From: Dermacentor variabilis
Lineage: Eukaryota > Arthropoda > Arachnida > Ixodida > Ixodidae
NCBI RefSeq assembly: GCF_050947875.1
Contig: NC_134568.1
Span: 210,521,845 to 210,585,844, forward strand
Reading direction: 5' to 3'
DNA length: 64,000 nucleotides
The stretch's first letter is position 1. Every line of letters starts with the position of its first letter. The notes beneath the pieces are model-generated. The model saw nothing but the letters and a program-made list of their open reading frames with translations. It was not told where the DNA came from and did no database searches. The position numbers and the translations under genes are program-made. Positions 24,074 to 36,926 of the stretch are shown here, in pieces.

Positions 24074-24133
24074 TATAAAAGGGAGTGAAAAGTATTTTTG
24101 CAAGCAGAGGCGGCCTTCCCTGCACTGACGTCA
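24074..24133 (+). promoter_or_regulatory. putative Pol II core promoter (TATA + CRE)
   Basis: TATAAAA (24074-24080), followed by GGGAGTG, stands at the edge of the GC-rich block. A CRE octamer TGACGTCA lies at 24126-24133, just past where transcription would start. No coding frame follows directly, so direction and target are unproven. Confidence 0.3.
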
Positions 24134-24811
24134 GTGGAAGCTCATGATAGAGAGCGCCCTTTGGACGGCGCTATTTATCTCACTCTATGCAAAGTAGTTT
24201 CCACGCTTCGATAATTAGTACGCGTCTTGGAACTAGATTAAAAGATGTATTCGCCCGGTTGGCTGCGCAGGCAATGGCTTTCGTTGAGCACAAGGTTTGT
24301 ACCTCTCTCTCTCACGAGCAGATACGGCATGTAGTGCGGCTCCAAACGTAAACAACACCAATTAGGGCACAGAGCGACAGAACACCAGACATTCACAGGC
24401 AAGATTCTTTTATGGTTGGGCTTTAGAACCAGTACCTTTCGTTCACCAAGTTTCCGTTACGTAAGGGGGCTCCTGTGTTGTTTGGCGTTCGGACGCCCGC
24501 TAATACTGACACAAGTCGGAGTGACAACGAAACCATTTTCGCGGATGGGTCCGAACAGGCGTGACACTCACGTAAGAGACGTCCTTTATTTTTTTTTCAA
24601 TAAGAGCGCAGGATACCAGTCTATACTGGCGTCGTTTTAGCTACGAGTATATAGAGTACTACTGAGCATACAGCAACCTACAGCTAGGAAAATATTGTTC
24701 CGCCTAATAACATAGCTGCAAAACGTAACATCGTTTTGTAAGATCGCCAGACGCGCATAGACCCGTAGGCGCCGTGCTATTCTCGCTAGCATAATTTCTC
24801 TACTTTGTAGG
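24134..24811. other. unassigned DNA
   Basis: No gene or element recognised. Confidence 0.3.
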
Positions 24812-25005
24812 CAGAACTCACGGGATCGAATACCGGCCGTGGCGGTTTCTTTTCGATGGGGGCGAAATGCAAAAACGCCCGTGTCCCGTGCAATGGGGGC
24901 ACGTTAAAGATTCCCCGGTGGTCAGAATTAATCCGGAGTCCCCCACTACGGCGTGCTTCGTAATCAAATTGTCCTTTTGGCACGTAAAACACCAGAATTC
25001 AGTTC
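24812..25005 (+). mobile_element. tRNA-derived SINE (Ruka-like), 5'-truncated
   Basis: Starts within the B-box region (GGGATCGAATACCGGCC) and keeps the family order: GATGGGGGCGAAATGCAAAA, CACGTTAAAGATTCCC, GGAGTCCCCCACTACGGCG, then TTTTGGCACGTAAAACACC. The A box is missing. No target duplication found. Confidence 0.75.
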
Positions 25006-25250
25006 AATTCATATCTTTGCAGGCATTGCGCGTTGCTGCACTGCATAAGGCTACTTTCTTTTGATATTTACAGCATTACGACAGTGTATGCAAATCCATG
25101 CTCGGAAACGCGCAAGTTCACATTTATCGCGATGCAAACCAGATATTCTCAACAAAAATTTGAATAGGAAATAAAGACCTCTTCAGAAAAGTTCTCCATC
25201 CGTCACTTCTATCGAGACAGCATCTGTACCTCTCGATCGTTATAACGTTG

Positions 25251-25251
<1 letters not shown>
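25006..25251. other. unassigned DNA
   Basis: AT-rich, nothing seen. Confidence 0.3.

Positions 25252-25325
<74 letters not shown>
25252..25325. repeat. (AT)n microsatellite
   Basis: About 37 AT units. Confidence 0.97.
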
Positions 25326-27168
<1,843 letters not shown>

Positions 27169-27389
27169 CTGTAACCTCTAACCCTGTTAGGTGATGAGCC
27201 ATTCATTTCAAAATAACATGGTTCATTCATTTACTAGATACCTGCCAACACATAGAGGCAAAGGAAAACAAAGACCGCTGCGTAGAATGATATATTGAAT
27301 GTGCAACGTCGGAAACGCCAGCAGCACGCCGATGGAAGCCATGTCGCACAACTCCGAAATGCCATTTTGATAGTTTGTTTCCTCACATG
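27169..27389. other. unassigned DNA
   Basis: Nothing recognised. Confidence 0.3.
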
Positions 27390-27720
27390 CTCACGGAGCT
27401 ATGCAGGCAAAGCACGCTCTACAGGCAGCGGCGAAAAGGACAGAGGGGTTGCTTTCGCTGTTCGTGGCCAGCGAACCGCTCGCTGGGCTGGTTGCCAATA
27501 GTGCGGTGCACAGTCAGTCCTTCGCAATGAAATATAGCAAACAGGAGGGCGACGGCCTGGAAAGCAGGAGGCGGCGGGCATCGCGTGTAGCGGCTACATA
27601 AGACCGCCTCGCAGGAGTCGCCGCGCTCCGCCGGCGGTCACACGACGCGCGTCCAATTTATTTGCAGACATCGAGTCGTGAGCGCGGTGGCGCGCGCCGC
27701 TTTAAAATTCGAGGGCGCAC
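27390..27720. other. GC-rich block
   Basis: CpG-rich (CGCCGCGCTCCGCCGGCGG near 27620) with short frames on both strands. Possible promoter-proximal DNA; no other support. Confidence 0.3.
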
Positions 27721-29344
27721 GCACCCCTGATCTGATGAACAGCACGCAATTGCTCAATCACGCCATTTCTTAGTCGGCGGTTATCAGACAGGGGAACTTG
27801 AAAGAAAGAAAGAAAGAAACGAGAGTGCAATTAAGAAATGCCGCCTATTCAAACACATGTACAACGCAGAAATGCTTTTTTTCTTTGCGATAATCTCTGG
27901 GTGGATTTTAATGGAATTTGGTGCATGTCAGAAAAAAATTATAGGCACTTTATGAAGCGGTATTTTTGTATGGGACGAGATGTCTTTTACGTAGATTAAC
28001 CGCAAATGGTGAAGTTGAAAAAGAAATAGAAGCACGAAGTTTACAAATGCGTATATAATTCTGCACTAAGAAAAGAGACCGCAGTTCTCTGAGCGCCATC
28101 CGTTAGGACATCTAAAGCGGATAAACTTCATATGGTAATTTATTTCTTAGAGGTATTTCCTACAATGTTCACCAGGGCTTTACAAAAGTCTTACTTATTA
28201 GTCGTTTCCTTAAGAGCAATGTATAATACAGGAATTTTGTTCGCTTTTGATGTACTATTAGATGCGGGTTAGAAAGTTGTGGTGTAATTTTTCATTGCTG
28301 AGTTACAGGGTTGTGAATTCGATAGTTTCGTTTTCTGGTAATCGGCAATACGATTCAAAACATTTTCTTAATCGCTGTCCTAAACAAATAATTTGCTCCC
28401 AACAGAGACTGTATTTTGAACTTTTTCCTTTAAATGCAACAATCCTCATCAAGCTTCGTGCAGCAGTTGCCGAGAGAAACCATTTCTCTTTTCCCATATA
28501 TTTAGACAGGAGCCCCCAGGCTAAAGCTTCCTGATAACGCGGCCGCATCGGATTTTGTTACATTGATTATCCTTGCCGGAAGGCATTTCTGTACCACAAG
28601 ATGCATATTTCTGAAGAAACTGAAACGAACTTCTCTTTTACACAAGTAAACTTGCATGCGTGTGAATGGTCAGTTTTTGGGAATCCTCTCCGACAGATAT
28701 AGGCGACCAGCCCGCAAGCGTCCTGCCAATTAAGATGAGGAACAGAGGCGAAACAATCTGTTGTTTCTTCTTCTTCTCATCCTTCTTTTTTTTTTTGTCC
28801 GTGAAGCACGTTGATTTGGTTTACAGTTACCAGATACGACTGCGATCTATCAGACCGCACTTTGGAAAAATTCTGCTACAAGCCAGAAATTTTGTTAACC
28901 ATAGTCGTACAACAATATTCCCTATTCGAGTTTTTGCTGTTGTTTCGAGCCGTCGCAATGAATACCGGTGAAAAGGATGGTTATGGACAGCACTGTTGCG
29001 GTTCCACGGACTCGTCCTCTTGCATTCGGCCTTAAGGGGCACTTCAGGTTGAGGTCACTTAAAAAGATCCACAAAGACCCTCTTTCAAGTTAATCGTGGT
29101 AACAATATTAATAATAATTTAATTATGTATTTGTTATTATGGCAACATATAAAAAAACGCACGAAAATAAAAATAGACTGAAGAGTGATTGTTTGCTGAA
29201 AGTAACATTACGTGATTTGCTGTAATCAAGCGTTGTCCGTTGAAGGTGTAACTTCTCACTCTGTGGGTGATATAATTAGCATGTATTTGCATAGGAAAGG
29301 AGGTAAACACGCGAAACCAGAAATATTTGCACGGGAATGGCAAT
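27721..29344. other. unassigned DNA
   Basis: A short (GAAA)n tract at 27801-27819 and no recognisable gene. Confidence 0.35.
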
Positions 29345-30480
29345 CTACTTTTTCGGCCGCAATCATTCATGTCCTGTGGGCCGCTCAAACGCGCGGCCGA
29401 ATCATTAGCGCCCGGTGGCGGCGCAGCCGTTCTTGCGCGCGGACCTTTTGTTCTCAGTGCGCACGCACAGAAGGCTGGCGCTCTGGCGCAAAACAGCGTG
29501 AGCGCGCAACGTGTGACTGGAGCTCGTTCCCGAAAGCGCTCTCTGCAGCGGGAAGCAGCGATCAACAGCCGCTCGGGCTTACGCGCGCTGGCCTAGATGG
29601 GGGCGGCCGAAGGATTTGTTAAGCAAAAAGCCCGGGCCCGATAAGGAGCGGGCGGGGGCTGCCTAATTCAATCGGCGGAATAAGCGGCCGATGGGGCGAC
29701 CTCGCGTGCGGCTCGGGTGGAAGGAACCTGCGCGAAATCGAATGCAGCGCGCGAGGCGTGAAGCGGCGCCGACGCGGCGTCGGGCCGGCGGCACGCTCCT
29801 AAGCGCGCGCCCTCGCATCCGAGCCTGATCGCCCGCTCTCCGGAAGGCGGCGAGGAAAATATTAATAAGTAAACGAGCAGCAGCCCCGGCAATGTTCGAC
29901 TGCTCCTCGCGGCCCGAAGCGCGGAGCTCCGGGCGCGAGGCTACGCGCAGCCTGGGAAGCAGCGGGCTCTCTGCGCGCGCGCCCTCTGGACGACCACACC
30001 CCGTCACGTGACACTTCTCTTCCCCTGGCGGGAGCGCCGCTAACTAGCGGCCACGGGCTTCTGGTTTCTGCTCCCGGCACTCTTGTTCTTGGCCGGACAT
30101 TTCGACCACACTCAATTTCCGGGAAACCTGCCGACTGCGAATGCTCCGACGGCTGGTTCTCGCTTGGCGCACCTATTACTTTTCCGCAGAAAGGCGAGCG
30201 CGCCGCCGGCTTATTAGAAAACGCCCGTGGCCAGGCGCATTCGAAACGGCCCTGCCGCGCCTGTGGCGCGGTTAGAGCACAGCCTTTTACCTCCTCCCCC
30301 CCCTGGACACGGGCCGCCGAGGCCGGCGTCACGGAAGAGTGCCAGGGGTCGCCGCCATGGCCACAGTGCTGGGCCAGCCGTCGGTTGCGAGTCCCTTCCT
30401 AGAGGGCCTTTCTGCCGGGTACTTTCAATGCAGAAAGGAAACGGGGCGCAAGAGCCGAATCCGCCAAGATGGTAGCTTGT
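29345..30480. other. long GC/CpG-rich block
   Basis: The longest GC-rich stretch of the window, dense in CGCG and GGCGGC. Frames of up to 156 codons occur on both strands with Ala/Arg/Pro-rich products and no recognised domain. It is the best candidate for a host CpG-island promoter with a first exon, but I find no TATA box or convincing splice signal. Confidence 0.4.
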
Positions 30481-32225
30481 GAGGCCTACTTGTCATTAAC
30501 TGGTCACTTTCGCTTATAATATTTTATTAATATGTTACTATGTAGAACTGTCGGATGCGCGGTTACTTCATCATAAACCTAAATGTCCAAAGGCATTGCA
30601 TTCGCAAAGCAACGTCTCACGGTATCTGTAATAATCTCCTACTGAGACTCGAAGACTGCTCTTGGACGTAATCGCTTTTCAAGTCTGTTCTTATTGCTGA
30701 CTGGCATGCTACCATCGTGAAGAACCTGTTCTCTCCTTCCCCCCCCCCCCCCCCCCAAGCTGCATCGCCGCGCATGTGGAAAAAGTGAACGTCTCTTCAT
30801 GTTTCTTTTGATAAAAGCTTCCTTTATTTGCCTAAACATTTAGACGGAGGCGTAAATCGTATGTTGGGTCGCCACGTTGATGCTGTAATCTGAATTTTTA
30901 TGGGATCCAGAAATATTTTGAATGCACTTTACGATTGCATTTTGTCCTCTATGACGACACAACGGTCTAGATTAAATTAATGCCAATTTTCTTGACAGCT
31001 GACGGCAAGAATACAAATTACAGTTCCACATGCAAATAAATTCACATCAAAGTTCACTTCTTTTACGTAATTGATTTCAAGCTAATTTTGAAAAGCGTCC
31101 AAAAGAACGTTCAATATAATGTATAACGCAAAAACTAGGTGTGCAAGTGACACACGCCAGACTTACAGCAAACCTTGGTTTGTTTTAAAATATCTATAGA
31201 TCGAACCACGTACACGCACACAAGCGTCGTCAACGTCACACAACCAGTAAAAACAGTCAAAACCACATTACGCAGAGGTACGCCTATCAAGAAGCTAGTC
31301 TTCTCTGTTTGTGAAGAGGAGCAAAGGCCGCATCCAGGAATTTCGGCTCTAAATCTTTCTAATGTGGCATGCTTCCGCGATTTCTTGTTCGCGCTCTGTT
31401 CTTACTTTTCAAATGATATAAAGATCAAAGGGCGGGATGCATCCGCGCATCTCACAATTCCAGTGACAGCTTACGAGCCGTGCCATATTCGGAAGCAAGT
31501 CTGAATTTTCGCACACCCTGTCATTGCTAAAACGTCTGGCGAACATAAAGGTGTCAGGTAACCGACATACGGTGTCACAATCAGTAAACTGTGTCTTGTG
31601 CTTCGTCTGGGGAAACTTTATTTTTTGCCCTTATATACTTAAAACGCGACTCTGAAGAAATTCTTAAAGTGCACGGCGAAGAAAATGACTTTGACTGATT
31701 CCTTGGGGATGCGATTTCCTGAGGCACTGGACAAGAACTTCTAGATAGTTGATGAAAAATAGGGAAGGACAAAAATCAAGGCACCGAAGCATCCTAAAGG
31801 GCCACTAAAAGCGGCACTCAGTTTATTCCGGTGAAGAATTATTTCAAGACCTGACTTTCGAAAGGGTTGATTATAAGGGGATAAAGTTGCGCCCTTGGAT
31901 TATTACCGGTGCGTGAGTATGTTGTCATTGAAAATATTTTCGCATGTATGGCCCGTTTTTGTGCAGAAAAGTTCTTCAAAATCACTGGACTGAGACACTG
32001 ATTTTAATCACCATTAACATAAAGCAATGTCCACATCCCAGTATTCGCTGCATTAGTAAATTTACGTCAGGGCACGTTATAAATTACGCTGTATCAAAAG
32101 CTCGAATGAAGCATTGTAAACAAACAATAAGTTTTTTTCGGAGCATGCTTGGTCGTTTTTTATCATGATCAAGTTCCAACAGACAGTCTTACGACTCCGT
32201 TAGCGTCTGTGTATATCTTCGTGAC
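30481..32225. other. unassigned DNA
   Basis: AT-rich. Contains an 18-base poly-C run (30739-30756). A 109-codon frame (31175-31504, plus) has no recognisable domain. Confidence 0.35.
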
Positions 32226-32402
32226 TTATACTGTCAAAGGAGCGTCTCTGGCTATGGCCACTGTCGCAATCGATGACGTTGTTTTCGGAAGACCGAGACA
32301 AGTCCTGAGTGCTTGGGCTTGCACGCTCTGGAGTTTGCGAATATTCGTAGTGCAAGTATTTCCTATTACAGGTAAGCTGTACCGCAGGAAGCCCAAAAAC
32401 AG
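32226..32402 (-). pseudogene. I-like LINE thumb/linker fragment, inverted part
   Basis: The minus frame encodes LYKALFLGFLRYSLPVIGN, then LRKLQSVQAQALR-like IRKLQSVQAQALRTCLGLP, then ATVAIARDAPLTV. The I-like LINE copy at 42663-43046 has the equivalent GAFLGFLRLSL ... RTVQSVQAQALRIHLGLP ... ATIANARD, so it is the same or a closely related family. The continuation of this protein lies on the opposite strand to the right. Confidence 0.75.
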
Positions 32403-32420
32403 TGCTTTATATAGCTGCAA

Positions 32421-32450
32421 CATTGACATTGACATTGACATTGACATTGA
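32421..32450. repeat. (CATTGA)5 tandem at the inversion joint
   Basis: Five hexamer units between the minus-strand and plus-strand LINE pieces, followed by a partial unit. Confidence 0.9.
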
Positions 32451-32451
32451 C

Positions 32452-32587
32452 AGTATACATTGACACAGATGTCCTGAGAGCGCACATCCGACACCTGACT
32501 CGGATTCCCTCACACCATCTTGCTTGCTTGCCAGCAAAAAGGCCACTTTCAACTTTTGCTAAAACTATTGTAAGACATCAGTCGTAC
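32452..32587 (+). pseudogene. I-like LINE fragment, sense part, runs into gap
   Basis: The plus frame reads TVYIDTDVLRAHIRHLTRIPSHHLACLPAKRP. This is the direct continuation of the minus-strand piece and matches IEIEALRTHKRHLARTPGHNLASLPSDR at 42.7 kb. It is cut by the assembly gap. Confidence 0.75.
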
Positions 32588-32787
32588 NNNNNNNNNNNNN
32601 NNNNNNNNNNNNNNNNNNNNNNNNNNNNNNNNNNNNNNNNNNNNNNNNNNNNNNNNNNNNNNNNNNNNNNNNNNNNNNNNNNNNNNNNNNNNNNNNNNNN
32701 NNNNNNNNNNNNNNNNNNNNNNNNNNNNNNNNNNNNNNNNNNNNNNNNNNNNNNNNNNNNNNNNNNNNNNNNNNNNNNNNNNNNNNN
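32588..32787. other. assembly gap (200 N)
   Basis: Exactly 200 unresolved bases, the usual placeholder for a gap of unknown size. The missing sequence probably holds the RNase H and 3' end of the LINE that enters it. Confidence 0.95.
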
Positions 32788-33201
32788 ATAGTGCATTGTT
32801 CGAGTTTTACCTCGACAAACTTCATTCCCTATTAGCCTGACATGCAAATAACCCATTATAACCACTTTTATACTGTATCTGAGTAGAATATTTGCCTCCA
32901 ACCAAACTATTATTCTTTGAAAACCGCGGAATTGAGCTCTCTCAAAGCTGTCTACGCCAATGCGAACTCGAGGCCATACTCATTAGCTTGATCCCAGGTA
33001 GTTTAGTTGAGGTGAAAGAGTGTCGAACTCAGTGCAATAGAGAACGTTTATTTTATTATACCAAGGGAGATTTCTCGAGCTCCATGAATTCTCTGCAAAA
33101 TGTTTCGCTCGACGTCGACGGACTAAATAGAAACGAACCAAGTGCTCCAGCACAATTCTGCACAATATCGTTTTTTAAATTGATAGACACTACGAAATCA
33201 A
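32788..33201. other. unassigned DNA
   Basis: No recognised feature. Confidence 0.3.
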
Positions 33202-33203
33202 AT

Positions 33204-33270
<67 letters not shown>

Positions 33271-33300
33271 TTCATTTATTTATTCATTTATTTATTCATT
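33202..33300. repeat. (TTTA)n microsatellite
   Basis: About 24 TTTA units, the last ones alternating with TTCA. Confidence 0.96.
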
Positions 33301-34207
33301 TGGTGTTCACTACAGCAATATGGGCGCTTACTACGTACATATGAGCAGATTATCACGCCCTTATAATGTCCTTCGTCGTCTGCTTCCTCACCTGAGCGAT
33401 ATAAAAGTTCACCCGAGGACTTAATTTCGAAAAAGAAAGAACCTTGTCTCGTTCATATGCAATAATCTGGAAGAGCAAGCTGTCCTGAAGCTTTCGACAC
33501 ATTGCAGAAATCTTTCAGACTTTCGTATGCGTCGGATCCAGTAACGTTGCATTCTATAGCGGAAAGACGGTCATGGGTTGGAACAACGGCGGTCTCTGTA
33601 GATAGAAGGGCAATATCTACAGATTGCACTGATCTGACGTAAATAAATCCGCGTCATGTTTGTAGACAAAAAACAAGCGTCAGATAAGGAGAAAGGCAAG
33701 AAGAAAGTGCGTGGCGTTTTCACTCGATGAACTGCAAACGAATCCGTAGAACAGGCCGCAGGCGTTTTCGCTTACAAAATTGGCATGCTTAACGTTAAGT
33801 TGCACGCGGAGTGAACTCGTGAGTTGGGAAAGTGCACCGGCTAAGAAATGCCCCCATGTTCCCTTCCTTCCCTGCCGCCAGCGTCCAGAGAACTCAACTT
33901 TTTCGCGACTTCCATGTTCCAGGAAGATGCTGTCAGCATAGCCACACTTCACAGCCTGCGTTTGTCAAAGCCTTCAAGTTTTGAAGACAATGTGCGCAGA
34001 GAAAGGAACGCAAGATGACCAACTGCCGCAGCTCACGTACTGAATGCCGTCTGCGTACTTACCAAATTCAAGCGCAGGGGTTTCCCGGAAAAAATTGCTG
34101 CACAGCTAGCGGCAAACGGTGTGGCTCGTACCTGTTGTCGCCGCCCCGAGCCCGCGAGTCACAGAAGCAGATAGAAAACCAAATGCTCTCGGCGACCGTC
34201 GGCAGCA
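33301..34207. other. unassigned DNA
   Basis: No recognised feature. Confidence 0.3.
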
Positions 34208-34954
34208 TCAGTAGTAACAGCTAAAGTTGTCGGCGCAAAAGTCCCGGCTCCGAAGCGACCACAGCTGATTCGCGGCCGCATCCCATTCGCAGAGACCGCG
34301 TGCGTGAACCGCGTCCCATGCTCGCCGGCGATCGACCGGGCCGGAGCCCCAACCGCGAGCAGAGAGCGCCGAAGAAGCCGTGACGTATGGCTGCTTCCCG
34401 TGACGTAGAATGCTTTGCAGCAAGCTCTCAGCCTTCCCCGCAGTCGTTGCGAGGGGAAGCAAATTTATTGCGCCTTCAAGAAGCTTCGCTCGACGTGGTG
34501 GAAGTGGACGCTGTGGACGCCTCGCGGGATGCAACTCGCAAATGCACAGTGCCCGCCACCTCTCCTCTATGGGAGCGGAATTCGAGTCATTTAGGGACGG
34601 CGAATAATACAGAAAAGAGCAACCAAACAAAATTCGGCGTCGTCGCACAACGCTTTCAAAATGTTTCTGGAATTCGAAAGTTTTTCGTCCCCGTGTGTCG
34701 AGCTCCCGTTTCTCCACGGCGATCGAACGCGAAGGGTTGGCGAGTCTCCAACGTTTCAGAATGATTACGTGCATACTGTTATTAAATTGCAACCGCGTTT
34801 TGTCCCTCCATTTTGCAATCGAGTTGTCTACAAATGTATACTTTATTACTTTTTCGCGTAGCGTTGACACTATCTCGATAGGCGGAGTGGGGCCAAACAA
34901 AACACGGGTCAGTGAAGTTGAAAAGTCCCGATGGGGCAAGCAAATTGCGAGCAT
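34208..34954 (-). other. 248-codon frame in GC-rich DNA, doubtful
   Basis: The longest open frame outside recognised elements. The translation is rich in Arg, Ser and Leu without any domain, signal peptide or repeat that I can see. Plus-strand frames overlap it throughout, and its first half is GC-rich (34.2-34.6 kb). I give it as a frame, not as a gene; the GC-rich part could be promoter DNA. Confidence 0.12.
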
Positions 34955-35071
34955 AAGTCGGTTGTTCTCAGAAAATTGCGAGAAAAATAGAAGTCGTTGG
35001 CGGAAGCTGACCCATTTGTTGATATAAATATATCATATATAGTATGCAAAATATAAAAATATTATATATAT

Positions 35072-35344
35072 AGTCATATCATAAAAAGCCAACAAACACT
35101 GACACCAAGGACAACATAGGGGAAATTACTTGTGCTTAATAAATGAAATAAAGAAACGATAAATTAATGTAAATTTGTAACGAAATGCGAAGGTTGTGGG
35201 TTCGGTTCCTACCTGCGGCAAGTTGTTTTTTCATCCACTTTAATTTACATTAATTTATCGCTTCTTTATTTCATTTCTTAAGCACAAGTAATTTCCCCTA
35301 TGTTGTCCTTGGCGTCAGTGTTTGTTGGCTTCTTATGATATGAC
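35072..35344. mobile_element. tRNA-core repeat copy A, folded into a palindrome
   Basis: Left arm 35072-35175 is an inverted copy of the 3' part of this repeat family. Right arm 35242-35344 is the same part in sense orientation. The 66-bp loop holds the 3' half of the tRNA-like core, with B box GGTTCGGTTCC and CACCTGCGGC-type acceptor side. The arms match nearly throughout. The 5' half of the core is absent. Confidence 0.8.
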
Positions 35345-35489
35345 AAATAAAAATCGGGCCCCTCGGTTGACCCCCTCTCTTCTCATTTATTACATAACGA
35401 GGGTCTCGAATTCGGCAACATTGATGCCTTCAGGTAGCATGTGTGGGTTTATTGACCAGTTGCCTTCACCCCAAAAGATCACGTTCTCG

Positions 35490-35890
35490 TGACGCCTGCA
35501 GCAAAAAGGACGTTCCACGTCCGCGGCCAAGGTCTCTAAGTGGTGGCGCTGGCTAACACTCCCAGGGTTCTACTAGGAGACATAAATACCTAAGAAAAGT
35601 GAATGGGGAAGCAGTGCCGTGGTTTGACAGTAACGATAATTCCATGCAATAAAGAGAAAAAAAAAGTGCCGTGGTAGCTCAATTGGTAGAACATCGCACG
35701 CGAAATGCGAAGGTTGTGGGTTCGGTTCCCACCTGCGGCAAGTTGTTTTTTCATCCACTTTAATTTACATTAATTTATCGTTTCTTTTTTTATTTATTAA
35801 GCACAAGTAATTTCCCCTATGTTGTCCTTGGTGTCAGTGTTTGTTGGCTTCTTATGATATGACTAATAAAAATCGGTCCCCTCGGTTAAA
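35490..35890 (+). mobile_element. tRNA-core repeat copy B, most complete sense copy
   Basis: Order: a leader shared with copy C (AAGGTCTCTAAGTGGTGGCGC ... CTAACACTCCCAGGGTTCTA ... AGAAAAGTGAATGGGGAAGC), a roughly 50-bp stretch ending in poly-A, the tRNA-like core (35668-35740), and a 3' part (TCATCCACTTTAATTTACAT ... AAGCACAAGTAATTTCCCC ... TTGTTGGCTTCTTATGATATGAC). An (AT)n tract follows at 35912. A tRNA-like core in the middle rather than at the 5' end is unusual for a plain SINE. Confidence 0.7.
35668..35740 (+). other. tRNA-Ala/Ser-like Pol III module inside repeat
   Basis: 73 nt that fold as a tRNA: acceptor GCCGTGG with CCTGCGGC, anticodon stem TCGCA/TGCGA with loop CGCGAAA (anticodon position CGA), A box TAGCTCAATTGG (35675-35686) and B box GGTTCGGTTCC (35719-35729). 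In copy C the loop reads CGCGCAT (anticodon CGC, Ala). Base 33 is G instead of the invariant U, and the module lies inside a dispersed repeat, so it is a Pol III promoter relic rather than a working tRNA gene. Confidence 0.65.
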
Positions 35891-35908
35891 CTCTCCCCTC
35901 GTCTTCTC

Positions 35909-36338
<430 letters not shown>

Positions 36339-36924
36339 AGATAAGGGAGATAAACGAAGTGGGGAAGGGAGCTCACGTTGCAGCTTGGCCTCCTCCTTAT
36401 AGAATTTTGCGAGGAATCAAATACATGAATAATAATTGCATTGCCATTGCCAAAGATGCTGCAAACAAATTCTTGAACGTTACGCACTGTAAAGACATGT
36501 AAAATATGTATATTTTTTCATAAAAGAACATAATCGTACGTCCCGAAAATTGTGCCCCAAATTAAATGATATCTATGCTTCCATGTTTTTTTGTCTATTT
36601 AATTAGTAAAGAAAATATCGCATGAACTTTATAGTTATATCAGTTCGAAACCAGCAAAGCAGTGCATGCCGCTTATATGAATAATGTAAGGGCCACCATG
36701 AAATGAACAAATTCAGGACAAATATGTTAATGAAACTTTGTCAGTCGAGAGCCTTGTTTAGATTTTGTACATATGCAACGGCCAGGGAAAAATCTCAATC
36801 ACGCTGTCATTTTTCGAATGTATTGCACAGGAGCAGCTGTCGCCGGTCATGTATTGTAAGCAATTGCACCGAAATTATAGTCGCAACAGAGAGCACATAT
36901 AGAAAGCACGAGCTTTGCAATACA
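36339..36924. other. unassigned DNA
   Basis: AT-rich, nothing recognised. Confidence 0.3.
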
Positions 36925-36926
36925 TA

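Noticed and set aside
29137..30475. Overlapping Ala/Arg/Pro-rich frames of 82-156 codons
   Set aside because: Open in several frames on both strands at once, as GC-rich non-coding DNA would be.
32165..32470. Plus-strand frames through the (CATTGA)n array as genes
   Set aside because: The protein-like signal belongs to LINE pieces on both strands; the poly Thr-Leu and Ile-Asp runs come from the hexamer array.
34208..34954. 248-codon minus-strand open frame as a gene
   Set aside because: No domain or composition of a real protein, opposite-strand frames overlap it throughout, and its first half is GC-rich; one chance frame of about this length is expected in 64 kb of six frames.
35668..35740. 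Functional tRNA gene
   Set aside because: It lies inside a dispersed repeat, the anticodon differs between copies and the invariant U33 is G.
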